This document shows, piece after piece, positions 1 through 7,167 of a stretch of DNA of 18,662 nt (positions are counted from its first letter, which is position 1; the number at the start of each line of letters is the position of its first letter). The DNA is from JAJRXR01 sp044439985. GTDB taxonomy: Bacteria; Planctomycetota; Phycisphaerae; Phycisphaerales; UBA1924. The position numbers were made by a program, and so were the translations under genes. Location of the stretch: assembly GCA_044439985.1 (NCBI GenBank), contig JBITAG010000083.1:1-18662 (forward strand), read 5' to 3'. The notes under the pieces were generated by a model. That model did no database searches. It saw only the letters and a program-made list of their open reading frames with translations, and was not told the origin of the DNA.

Positions 1-1
1 C

Positions 2-58
2 CGGCACGTCGGGGAGAAGACGCTGGTGCTCGAGTACGCCCGTCTGCGCCGTGTCTGA
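2..58 (+). CDS. 3' end of an unidentified gene (partial)
   Basis: One plus-strand frame is open from the left edge and stops at TGA 56-58. It encodes 18 residues ending KTLVLEYARLRRV. GC-ending codons dominate, as in the other genes here. The fragment is too short to assign a family. It would be convergent with the next gene, whose stop codon lies only 3 bp further on, which is consistent with the tight packing elsewhere. It could be a chance open frame, so confidence is low. Confidence 0.4.
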   Translation, partial: RHVGEKTLVLEYARLRRV

Positions 59-61
59 GGC

Positions 62-805
62 TCAGGCCGCGCGCCGGCGCGGGGCTTGCGTCGTCTGCGG
101 CTCACGCCGCCCGGTCGCCCGCCCGCACTCCGGGCAGACCAGCAGCTCCTCGTCAATCTCGTAGGCGCACCCGAGGCAGACCCCGGCCCGCCGGCGCACC
201 ACGTGTCGGAAGACCCCCACCGCGATCAGGCCAACGCTCCCCGGGAAGCCGAGCAGCGCGCTGTTGATCGCGAGCCCCGCGGGCAGGGGAAGCACAGGCA
301 CGCTCAGGTCGCCGAAGGTGGCGAGGCCCTCGGTGTACTCCCGCCACCCGCCGAGCGCCTTGATCTCGCTCAGCTCGCTCGTCTTCAGGCAGAGCCGGGG
401 CCAGCCGAACGCGTGCTCGCGCACCTCGTCGGTGGAGACCATGATGCCCGCCGCGTGCATCCGCGGGAGGCGGCGTGACCAGTCCTCCATCCACGCCGGG
501 CCGACCTGCTCGGGACGGGGAACCACCGGCTCGAGGCGCCCGTCCACCTGCTCGAAGACCAGGCTCCGTCCGAGCATGAACCGGACGGAGCTGCGTCCGG
601 GGGATCGCTCCTGCAACCAGATGCCCAGGCGCTGCGGGTCGTACTTCGGGCCGATGACCTCGACGCGCTCGCCCCGCATCATGTCGGGTCGGATCGACAG
701 CAGCATCGCGAGCGCGACCGAGACAACCAGGCCGAAGCCCGCGTGCGCGAGGAGAACACGAACGCCCCACCTCGCCCAGCCCAGGAATGACCGCGCCGCG
801 TCCAC
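62..805 (-). CDS. Membrane protein with C-terminal zinc ribbon, function unknown
   Basis: The product is 247 aa, from a GTG start at 805 with no clear Shine-Dalgarno sequence. A hydrophobic segment at about residues 14-38 looks like a signal anchor, and a second lies near 176-198. About 135 polar residues between them are probably extracytoplasmic. After a short basic stretch the C-terminus carries C210-x2-C213 and C224-P-E-C227, a typical zinc-ribbon pair ending CPECG. Small membrane proteins with such a ribbon are, as I recall, common in Planctomycetes, but I know no function. The central domain matches nothing I recognise. The gene lies 100 bp after the ATPase gene on the same strand and is separated from it by a strong GC hairpin, so it may be its own unit. 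The reading frame is well supported by codon use; the exact start is less certain. Confidence 0.75.
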   Translation of the reverse strand: MDAARSFLGWARWGVRVLLAHAGFGLVVSVALAMLLSIRPDMMRGERVEVIGPKYDPQRLGIWLQERSPGRSSVRFMLGRSLVFEQVDGRLEPVVPRPEQVGPAWMEDWSRRLPRMHAAGIMVSTDEVREHAFGWPRLCLKTSELSEIKALGGWREYTEGLATFGDLSVPVLPLPAGLAINSALLGFPGSVGLIAVGVFRHVVRRRAGVCLGCAYEIDEELLVCPECGRATGRREPQTTQAPRRRAA

Positions 806-854
806 ACGGGATGCATCGGCCCGTCGCGCGGGCGTCTTTGCCGCCGGCGTTCAC

Positions 855-882
855 CCGCGCCCCCCGGGACCGGGGGCCGCGG
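855..882 (-). terminator. GC-rich hairpin after the ATPase gene, no U-tract
   Basis: Bases 855-859 pair with 878-882, and 861-866 pair with 71-76 of the 800s (871-876), with one C-C mismatch (860/877) and a GGAC loop. It starts 24 bp downstream of the ATPase stop codon. No T-run follows on the minus strand, so it does not match a classical intrinsic terminator. It may act as a U-less terminator or protect the 3' end of the mRNA. The structure is clear; the role is inferred. Confidence 0.4.
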
Positions 883-905
883 ATTCTCGGACCGTGCGGG
901 TCGGG

Positions 906-2471
906 TCAGGCGGGTCGGATGCCGCGTGAGAGCTGCTGAACCCGATCGGCCTCCTGGCGCCGGATGGAGTCGAGCACGAGGCGTGGGATGCGCCACTCGT
1001 TCTGGTCCGCCGTCACGTTCGAGCAGTGCTCGTTCAGGCATCGATAGACGAACTTGAAGGCGTCGCGCGGCTGACGCATCTGTTCGAGGGCGTCCACCAC
1101 ATCCTGGCGGGTCACGTCCTCGGCGAAGAGATCGAGCAGGGTCACCGGCTCGGCGCCCTCGGGGCGGCAGGCGGCGACCCGCGCGTTGCACAGGTCGTAG
1201 AGCATCGGCCCGGTCCAGGTCAGCCGCTCGACCAGGTTCTGCTTGTCGAGGCGCGCCTCCTGGAAGAACGCGCTCGATTCCTTGAAGAGCGCGTGGCGCA
1301 GCTCCACCGGGAGGAGCATCTTCAGGCCCACTCCCTCGGCCTGCAGGAACTTGTTGTTCAGGATGGGCCAGATGATCGAACGCATACGCTCGGCGTCCCC
1401 GCTCACGAGGGTCGGCTCGTCCACTCGATCGATGACGACGAGCATCCCGCGGAACCCGAACTGCTCGAGCACGCGCCGGAGCCGGGCGAGCATCGCGTAC
1501 CGCTGCTCATCCGAGCCGCTGAGGGGGAGGACCGCGTGCCCGCGCAGGGCGGGCTCGAGGCGACGCAGCGCGGCGCTGTAGGCGGCGCTCTCGCGCGGGA
1601 GCATCCGGAGCTGTCGCCGGATCCGCGCCCCGAGACGGGAGAGCACGAAACGGTCCCAGAGGAACCACTTGCCCAGCACGACCGCGTACAGGAGCAGCGC
1701 GACGCCCGCGCCGATCAGGACGCTCAGGCCGCGGCTGTCGCCCTCGGGGGGCGCCAGGAGCCACCAGAGGCCCAGGCCCACGGGCGCCGCCCATCCCACG
1801 AGCATCAGCGCGATCCACGCGCGGTTCACCGCCGGGGCGCCGACGTGCAGCAGCCGGCGCAGGCGTCCCGTGCGCTCCCCGCGGGTGTCCGCCTGGTCAT
1901 AAACCGCCTGAAGGACAAGCAGATCCCGCTTGAGCGAGGGCCCCATGCGCCGCGCTCGCCGGACAGCGTCCTCCCCCAGATTCGCCGGCGGGGGCTCTCG
2001 ACCGTCGCGCAGCAGCGCGTTGACGACCCGCCCCACGCCGATGGAGAGCACCGCGTCCAGGTGGTCCACGAGCCGGATCCGGTCGAGCGTCTTCCCGATG
2101 TCGCGTCCCTTGCCGGTGGCCCCCGCCCGCTCCACGAGCTGGTCCAGGAAGGTGTTGAGGTCGTCGTAGGGGACGAGCAGGATCTTCTCGTCCGGGTGGG
2201 CGCGGTTGTGCGCGCCGATCCGATCGGCGATCTGCATGCGGATCGCGGTCTTGCCGGACCCCTTCTCGCCGAAGACGATCGAGGTGGAGGGACGGGTCAG
2301 CTCCCCGAGGATCTTCTCGAAGTCCGAGTGGGCGCTGAGCGAGCGTTCGGGCGCCCCCGCCTCGTCGCCCAGGATGCCCATCCGGGCGAAGACGGCGTCG
2401 TGCCGAGCCTCTTCCCCTCGGAACGGGTTCTCCGTGATCGACCAGTGGTCAAAGAACTGCGAGAGGTTCAT
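906..2471 (-). CDS. KAP-like membrane-anchored P-loop NTPase
   Basis: The product is 521 aa. Walker A is GEKGSGKT at residues 68-75. A Walker B-like segment MLVVIDRVDEP spans about 343-353, with the acidic pair following a hydrophobic beta strand. Two transmembrane helices (about 218-240 and 250-270) lie between Walker A and Walker B. Membrane helices inserted into the P-loop domain are a known hallmark of KAP-family NTPases, hence the call. The N-terminus (ITENPF at 12-17) also resembles the start of ExeA-type AAA ATPases. The substrate is unknown. The start is ATG 2471, 15 bp after the mutase stop, so the two genes are probably cotranscribed. No effector domain is fused to it and no obvious partner lies beside it. 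ATPase identity is solid; the KAP assignment is moderate. Confidence 0.72.
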   Translation of the reverse strand: MNLSQFFDHWSITENPFRGEEARHDAVFARMGILGDEAGAPERSLSAHSDFEKILGELTRPSTSIVFGEKGSGKTAIRMQIADRIGAHNRAHPDEKILLVPYDDLNTFLDQLVERAGATGKGRDIGKTLDRIRLVDHLDAVLSIGVGRVVNALLRDGREPPPANLGEDAVRRARRMGPSLKRDLLVLQAVYDQADTRGERTGRLRRLLHVGAPAVNRAWIALMLVGWAAPVGLGLWWLLAPPEGDSRGLSVLIGAGVALLLYAVVLGKWFLWDRFVLSRLGARIRRQLRMLPRESAAYSAALRRLEPALRGHAVLPLSGSDEQRYAMLARLRRVLEQFGFRGMLVVIDRVDEPTLVSGDAERMRSIIWPILNNKFLQAEGVGLKMLLPVELRHALFKESSAFFQEARLDKQNLVERLTWTGPMLYDLCNARVAACRPEGAEPVTLLDLFAEDVTRQDVVDALEQMRQPRDAFKFVYRCLNEHCSNVTADQNEWRIPRLVLDSIRRQEADRVQQLSRGIRPA

Positions 2472-2486
2472 CGCGTCGCCCCCGCG

Positions 2487-3896
2487 TTAGTGGTCCACCC
2501 GCGTGCCCAGCTTGGGCGCGATCTCCTGAAGCACCTTGTTGAGCGTCGCCTGATCCTTCGCCTCGGCGTTGAGCCGGAGCAGGGGCTCGGTGTTGCTCTT
2601 GCGAATGTTGCACCACCACCCCTCCTCCTCGAAGCAGTCCACCGTCACCCCGTCGAGGTCGTCGATGTCCCCCCGGTCCATGTACTCCTCGCGGATCAGG
2701 TCGAGGGCCTCGTCCTTCTCCTCGTTCTCGAAGTTGATCTCCCCGGACTGCTTGTAGCGGGAGATCGGCTTGATCATGTTGCTGAGCTTGCGCTTCTTCT
2801 CCGCCAGCAGGCTCAGCACCGTCGCCATCGCGATGGCGCCAGAGTCCGCGTTGAAGTTATCGCGGAAGTAGAAGTGCCCGCTCAGCTCGCCCCCGAACAC
2901 GCACCCCTCGTCGCTCATCACCTGTTTCATGAAGACGTGCCCGACGCGGGAACGGATCGCGCGCCCCCCCGCCTTCTCGATCTCCTCGGCGACCGCCTTC
3001 GTCGAGCGGAGGTCGTACACCACGCTCCCCCCCGGCTCCTTCGCGAGGAAGAACTGCGCCAGCAGGGCTGTGAGCGCGTCGCACCCGACGATCTGCCCCT
3101 TCTCGTCCACCACCACGCACCGGTCCGCGTCCCCGTCGAAACAGACGCCCAGATCCGCCTCCTCGGCGACCACCGCCTTGCAGAGGTCGGCGACGTTCGC
3201 CGCCACGAGCGGGTTCGGCTCGTGCACGAACTCACCCTTCGTGTTGTCGAAGTTCATCTCGACGATCTCGAGCCCCTCGATCGCCGACCCCTTCTCCCCG
3301 AAGACCCGGGGGACCATCGTCCCCGCCATGCCGTTGCTCGCGTCCACCACCACCTTGATCTTGCGCCCGCGCATGTCGAGGAACGATCGCACGTGATCGG
3401 TGTACGCGTCCCAGAGGTCGCGCTTGTCCACGAACGTCCCCTCCTGGGCGGGCTTGTTCGTGTCGCTCATCGCCGCGTACTTGCGCACGTCCGCGAGGCC
3501 CGTGTGCTCCCCCACCGGCTTGGCCTTGCGCTTCGAGGTCTTGAACCCGTTGTACTGCGGCGGGTTGTGGCTCGCCGTCACCATCACCCCGCCGGCGCAG
3601 TCGAGGTGATTGATCGCGAAGTAGACAAAGGAGGTGTCCACGAGGCCGACGTCGATGACGCTCGCCCCCCCGGCGCGGATCCCCTTGATCAACTCGGCGC
3701 TCAGCTTCGGGCTGCTCTTGCGCATGTCCCGCCCGACGACCAGATTCTGCATCATCGGCGTGGTCTCGCCCGCCTCGGCCGCGTCCTGAAGCAGGTACCG
3801 GGCCGCCCCCGCCCCGATCTGAAACGCCATCGTGTCCGTGAGCAGGTCGGGGTAGGTCCCCCGAACGTCGTAGGCCTTGAAGACGCGTCCAAGCAT
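2487..3896 (-). CDS. manB: Phosphomannomutase/phosphoglucomutase
   Basis: A 469-aa cytoplasmic alpha-D-phosphohexomutase, of normal length for the family, that interconverts hexose-6-phosphate and hexose-1-phosphate. All four family signatures are present. These are the phosphoserine loop TASHNP (107-112, Ser109), the metal loop DGDADR (254-259), the sugar-specificity loop GGELSGH (335-341), and the phosphate-binding loop RKSNTEP (432-438). The loop GGELSGH fits the bifunctional PMM/PGM (AlgC/ManB) group rather than phosphoglucosamine mutase. The start ATG 3896 has a good GGAG Shine-Dalgarno six bases upstream. It is followed closely by the ATPase gene. Its products would feed GDP-mannose or UDP-glucose synthesis for polysaccharide and cell envelope. 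Exact substrate preference cannot be read from sequence, so the symbol is provisional. Confidence 0.93.
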   Translation of the reverse strand: MLGRVFKAYDVRGTYPDLLTDTMAFQIGAGAARYLLQDAAEAGETTPMMQNLVVGRDMRKSSPKLSAELIKGIRAGGASVIDVGLVDTSFVYFAINHLDCAGGVMVTASHNPPQYNGFKTSKRKAKPVGEHTGLADVRKYAAMSDTNKPAQEGTFVDKRDLWDAYTDHVRSFLDMRGRKIKVVVDASNGMAGTMVPRVFGEKGSAIEGLEIVEMNFDNTKGEFVHEPNPLVAANVADLCKAVVAEEADLGVCFDGDADRCVVVDEKGQIVGCDALTALLAQFFLAKEPGGSVVYDLRSTKAVAEEIEKAGGRAIRSRVGHVFMKQVMSDEGCVFGGELSGHFYFRDNFNADSGAIAMATVLSLLAEKKRKLSNMIKPISRYKQSGEINFENEEKDEALDLIREEYMDRGDIDDLDGVTVDCFEEEGWWCNIRKSNTEPLLRLNAEAKDQATLNKVLQEIAPKLGTRVDH

Positions 3897-3936
3897 GCCG
3901 ATCTCCGGTTGAAGGTTGGCTGTTGTTCGGGTTCCG

Positions 3937-3951
3937 CCGCGATTCTCGCGG
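3937..3951 (-). terminator. Short hairpin between dinG and the mutase gene
   Basis: A perfect 6-bp stem (CCGCGA/TCGCGG, loop of 3) sits 25 bp after the dinG stop codon and within the 79-bp gap before the mutase. No U-run follows. It may mark the 3' end of dinG mRNA or be part of the mutase leader. A 6-bp stem in GC-rich DNA can arise by chance. Confidence 0.25.
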
Positions 3952-3975
3952 AATCAGAGGGTAGCCGACACATCC

Positions 3976-6138
3976 TCAAAAGTCCGCATCGTCCCAGACC
4001 CGCCCGAGGTCCTCCCCCGCTCCGACGTCCGGCTCCACCTCCGGGATCAGACGGATGTTGACCCCCGAGGGCAGCGCCGCCAGGAAGCGGCGGCCGTACC
4101 CCTTCGTCACCACCCGCGGGTCCAGCACCACCACCCGCCCCTGGTCGCCATGCGACCGGATCAGTCGCCCGAACCCCTGCTTGAACCGGATCACCGCCCG
4201 CGGCAGGGAGTCCTCGCGGAAGGGATCTCCCCCGCGGTCCCGGATCCGTTCCAGCCTCGCCTCGGTCAGCGGGCGCCCGGGCGGATCGAAGGGGAGCCGG
4301 GTGATGATCACGTTGCGCAGCGTCTCGCCGCGCACGTCAACGCCCTGCCAGAAGCTCGCGGCGCCCAGAAGCACGCCGTTGGTCGTCCCCCGGAACGCCT
4401 CAAGGATCTGGCTTCGGGAGCCGTCCCGCCCCTGCACGAACATGGGCATGTCGAGCGAGGCCAGCGGCCCGCGCAGGGCGTCGGCGGTCTTGCCGAGCTG
4501 GCTGAAGCTCGTGAAGAGGATGAAGGCCCCGCCCTCGGTCGCCGCGAGGTGATCCAGAATGCGCGCCGTCAGCTCGCGCGTGAAGGTGTCCCCACCACCG
4601 GCGCCCCGCGCCCCGGCGTGGCGCTCGCGTGGCGTCCATCCGGGGCTGGGCATGGAGCGGTCCACGAAGACCTCCACCTGTTCCGCGTAGTCGAAGGGGC
4701 TGCCGAGCTGCAGGATCCGGGCGCCCTCGCACCCGAGCCGCTCCATGATGTGGGCGAACGCGGTCTCCGCCCGCTCGCTCGGCTCGTCCGAGCGGACGGT
4801 GCGCGTCGCGAGCGTGGCGCTGGTGAGCACCACCGAGTGCTCCCCGCCGAAGAGATGCTCCTTGAGCAGCGGTCCCACCTCGACCGGGGAGCACGCCATC
4901 CGCACCCGGCGTCGCCCCCCGTCCTGCCCGGCGCCCTCAACCCAGTAGCAGTACCCCGGCGCCGTCTGGTCGATGAGGGCCTCGCACGCGTCGCTGACCT
5001 CGCGGGCCCGGATCATGAACGCGTTGAGTTCGAACCGGTCCGCCTCGTTCCGCGCCAGGTCCTTCAGGGCCCGCAGACGCACCGCCAGATCGTTCATCGC
5101 CGGCGTGAGCGGGTTCTCGATCACCCCGGGCGCCCGGACCCGCCCCCCCGGCGCCTTCTCCGACCCGAGCAGGCGCTCGGCGTCCTCGAAGAACGCGCGC
5201 GACGCGCGCTCCGCCGCCCGCACCAGCTTCACCGCCCGGTCGATCGGCTCGATGTCCCCGTCCAGCAGCTCGAGCTGCGCCAGGTACCCCTTCCCGGTTC
5301 GCTCGTGGTAGAGCGATGAGAGCAGGTGATTGACCCGCCCCTCGGTCAGCGAGATCCCGAAGTGCTCCGCGGCGACGTCCTCGATGTTGTGCGCCTCGTC
5401 GAGGATCACGTGGTCGTACTTGGGAAGGAAGCCCACGTCGCGGGCGCGCAGGGCGAGGTCGCTGAAGAAGAGCGCGTGGTTGCAGATGAGCAGGTTCGCC
5501 TGCTCCATCGTGCGCCGGGCCCGCTGATAAAAGCATTGACCGTGGTGCGGGCACTTGCGCCCCATGCAGTTGCCCGAGTCGGACTGCACCCGGTCCCACA
5601 CCCCCGGGCGCTCCAGGCTGGGGAGCGTCGAGAGCGAACCGTCCTTGGTCTCGTACGCCCAGTCCTCGATCACGTGCAGCGATCGCTTCGCCGCGGCGTC
5701 GGTGAAGAGCTTGCCCTGACGAGCGCTCGCGAGCTTGAGCCGCCGGATGCTGACGTAGTTGCCCCGCCCCTTCACCAGCACCGGGCGGAGCGCCGGGGGC
5801 ATGCTCGGATCATCGCTGTCCAGCCCCAGCGCCGCCCGGATCAGGGGCACGTCCTTCTCGACCAGCTGCTCCTGGAGCGAGATCGTGTTGGTCGCGATGA
5901 CGACGGTCTCGCCCTTCTCCACGCAGCGCATCGCCGCGGGGATCAGGTACGCGAAGCTCTTGCCCACGCCCGTCCCCGCCTCGACGAGCAGGTGCGACCT
6001 GTCCGCCAGGGCCTTCTCGACCGCGGTCGCCATCCCGATCTGCTCGGGGCGGGGCTCGTAGGCGGCGCCGAGGGCGCGGGCGATGGGGCCATCGGCCTGA
6101 AGCAGCGCGTCAACGGGGTGGCGTCCTGGATCGGGCAC
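3976..6138 (-). CDS. dinG: DinG/XPD-family ATP-dependent helicase
   Basis: A 720-aa superfamily 2 helicase close to the length of E. coli DinG; the family unwinds DNA 5'-3' in repair. Visible motifs are Walker A AGTGVGKS (54-61), DEAH (247-250), LTSATL (438-443) and the motif VI sequence QGFGRLIRS (654-662). The Fe-S domain keeps three cysteines, C191, C196 and C202, in the spacing CxxxxCxxxxxC. The fourth ligand, normally the Cys in KGRxNYLC, is Ser130 here (KGRGNYVS, codon AGC). No other cysteine lies between residues 101 and 190. The start is GTG 6138, without a Shine-Dalgarno sequence, just 12 bp from the palindrome at 6151-6303. YoaA-type paralogues cannot be excluded. A defined SOS operator was not found. 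Confidence 0.92.
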   Translation of the reverse strand: MPDPGRHPVDALLQADGPIARALGAAYEPRPEQIGMATAVEKALADRSHLLVEAGTGVGKSFAYLIPAAMRCVEKGETVVIATNTISLQEQLVEKDVPLIRAALGLDSDDPSMPPALRPVLVKGRGNYVSIRRLKLASARQGKLFTDAAAKRSLHVIEDWAYETKDGSLSTLPSLERPGVWDRVQSDSGNCMGRKCPHHGQCFYQRARRTMEQANLLICNHALFFSDLALRARDVGFLPKYDHVILDEAHNIEDVAAEHFGISLTEGRVNHLLSSLYHERTGKGYLAQLELLDGDIEPIDRAVKLVRAAERASRAFFEDAERLLGSEKAPGGRVRAPGVIENPLTPAMNDLAVRLRALKDLARNEADRFELNAFMIRAREVSDACEALIDQTAPGYCYWVEGAGQDGGRRRVRMACSPVEVGPLLKEHLFGGEHSVVLTSATLATRTVRSDEPSERAETAFAHIMERLGCEGARILQLGSPFDYAEQVEVFVDRSMPSPGWTPRERHAGARGAGGGDTFTRELTARILDHLAATEGGAFILFTSFSQLGKTADALRGPLASLDMPMFVQGRDGSRSQILEAFRGTTNGVLLGAASFWQGVDVRGETLRNVIITRLPFDPPGRPLTEARLERIRDRGGDPFREDSLPRAVIRFKQGFGRLIRSHGDQGRVVVLDPRVVTKGYGRRFLAALPSGVNIRLIPEVEPDVGAGEDLGRVWDDADF

Positions 6139-6150
6139 GACGGATGGTAC

Positions 6151-6303
6151 TAGCCCGGAACGTCAGTGACGGGCCTCTTCTCCCTCCGTTTTGATTGCCC
6201 AGCGCATGGAAACCTGGTCACCAAGGCGCGCTGCCGAGGGACCAAGGCAACGGTCGAACGGGGACAAACGCGGACGGAGGCCGGTTACCGACGCTCCGGG
6301 CTA
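6151..6303. repeat. 153-bp near-perfect palindromic element (MITE-like or structured RNA)
   Basis: The ends 6151-6178 and 6276-6303 are complementary over 28 positions with no gap: 23 Watson-Crick pairs, 2 G-T pairs (6168/6286 and 6178/6276), and 3 mismatches (6160/6294, 6165/6289, 6171/6283). The outer nine pairs (TAGCCCGGA/TCCGGGCTA) are perfect. Inside are further helices: 6186-6193 with 6265-6273 (one bulge), TTGCC 6195-6199 with GGCAA 6246-6250, CAGCGC 6200-6205 with GCGCTG 6228-6233, and a small apical hairpin at 6213-6226. An 8-bp direct repeat (ACCAAGGC) occurs at 6220 and 6241. TA stands at both ends, as expected for an IS630/Tc1-type TA target. The last three bases are the rsmG stop codon. 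No open frame fills it. Wobble pairs do not settle a strand: three favour plus, two favour minus. Whether it is mobile, an RNA gene or a long terminator is not decided. Confidence 0.7.
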
Positions 6304-7167
6304 TTTGGATGCGACCCCCAGCGGCGCCCGCTTGGGCTCCCCGTCCCGCCTCGGGTAGAGCTTCGGCGTCGGGCGCTGCTTCTCCAGCACCACGATCCGC
6401 CCCGTCCCCGTCGGCGCCGTCCCGGCATGGGCGGCGTGCAGCAGGTGCAACGCGCCCTTGGCCTCGGCGAGTTCCTCCTCCGCCTGCGCGCCCTTGATCA
6501 ACGCGATCAGACCACCGACCCGCGCGAACGGGACGGTCAGCTCGCAGAGCGTCGGCAACCGACCCACGGCGCGCGCCACGACCAGGTCGTACGCCTCACG
6601 CCGACCACCGCTGCGTCCCGCGCTCGTCCGCTCGCCCCGGTCGCGCCCAGCGGCCTCGGCCCGGGCACAGACCACCTCAACATCGTTCAGGTCCAGCTCC
6701 CGGGTGACATGGCCCAGGAACGCGCACTTCTTCGCGGTCGCGTCGAGGAGGGTCACGCTCACGTCCGGACGAGCGATCGCCAGCGGGATGCCGGGCAGCC
6801 CGCCCCCGGTCCCCACGTCGATGACACGCAGAGGGCGCCCCTCGGGCGCCTCGATCTCCGCGATCACGCCCAGCAGGGTCAGGGAGTCGAGCACGTGGCG
6901 CGTCCAGGCCACCCCCGGATCGCGGATCGCGGTCAGGTTGAAGGCCTTGTTCGCCGCCAGCAGCATTCCCATGTAGCGGCTGAGGCGATCGATCTCGTCG
7001 GGCGTGAGGGAGACGCCCGCCTCCCCGCAGGCCTTCGCGAACCCCTCGGGGGGGCTCAGGGGCGGGGCGTCGAGGTAGCTCGGACGCTCAGCGGGTGACG
7101 GCTCGCCCTGAGAATCCGATGGAGCGTCCGTACTTGCCTGAGCCGAGGGGGGTTCGTTCATCGTCAT
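6301..7167 (-). CDS. rsmG: 16S rRNA (guanine527-N7)-methyltransferase RsmG
   Basis: An SAM-dependent methyltransferase of about 288 aa that makes m7G527 in 16S rRNA. The family pattern is clear: NLTAI followed by RHVLDSL, the SAM motif VIDVGTGGGLPGIPLAI, then VARAVGRLP and a late LIKG segment. A tail of about 50 residues ahead of the conserved core and an Arg/Gly-rich insert near the middle (GRDRGERTSAGRSGGRR) are longer than usual. The start is uncertain. ATG 7167 or ATG 7161 are preferred over TTG 7179; none has a good Shine-Dalgarno. All overlap the end of rodA by 74-92 bp in another frame, and no ATG, GTG or TTG that avoids the overlap was found. It is the last gene of the mrdA-rodA unit. 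Its stop codon lies within the right end of the palindrome. Confidence 0.93.
   Translation of the reverse strand: MTMNEPPSAQASTDAPSDSQGEPSPAERPSYLDAPPLSPPEGFAKACGEAGVSLTPDEIDRLSRYMGMLLAANKAFNLTAIRDPGVAWTRHVLDSLTLLGVIAEIEAPEGRPLRVIDVGTGGGLPGIPLAIARPDVSVTLLDATAKKCAFLGHVTRELDLNDVEVVCARAEAAGRDRGERTSAGRSGGRREAYDLVVARAVGRLPTLCELTVPFARVGGLIALIKGAQAEEELAEAKGALHLLHAAHAGTAPTGTGRIVVLEKQRPTPKLYPRRDGEPKRAPLGVASK

Noticed and set aside
1026..4061. Very long plus-strand open frame (about 1000 codons) opposite the ATPase and mutase genes
   Set aside because: It is antisense to two genes with clear motifs and encodes a low-complexity His/Arg/Pro/Val-rich sequence, typical of the antisense frame of GC-rich genes.
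6161..6171. Palindrome CGTCAGTGACG as a LexA-type operator for dinG
   Set aside because: It is part of the longer 28-nt arm of the 6151-6303 element and does not match a LexA box I know. The larger structure explains it better.
6151..6303. SRP (4.5S) RNA, tmRNA or integron attC site
   Set aside because: The GGAAGGAAGCAGC-type SRP core is missing on both strands, there is no tRNA-like end for tmRNA, and the attC boxes (RYYYAAC, GTTRRRY) do not fit the arms.
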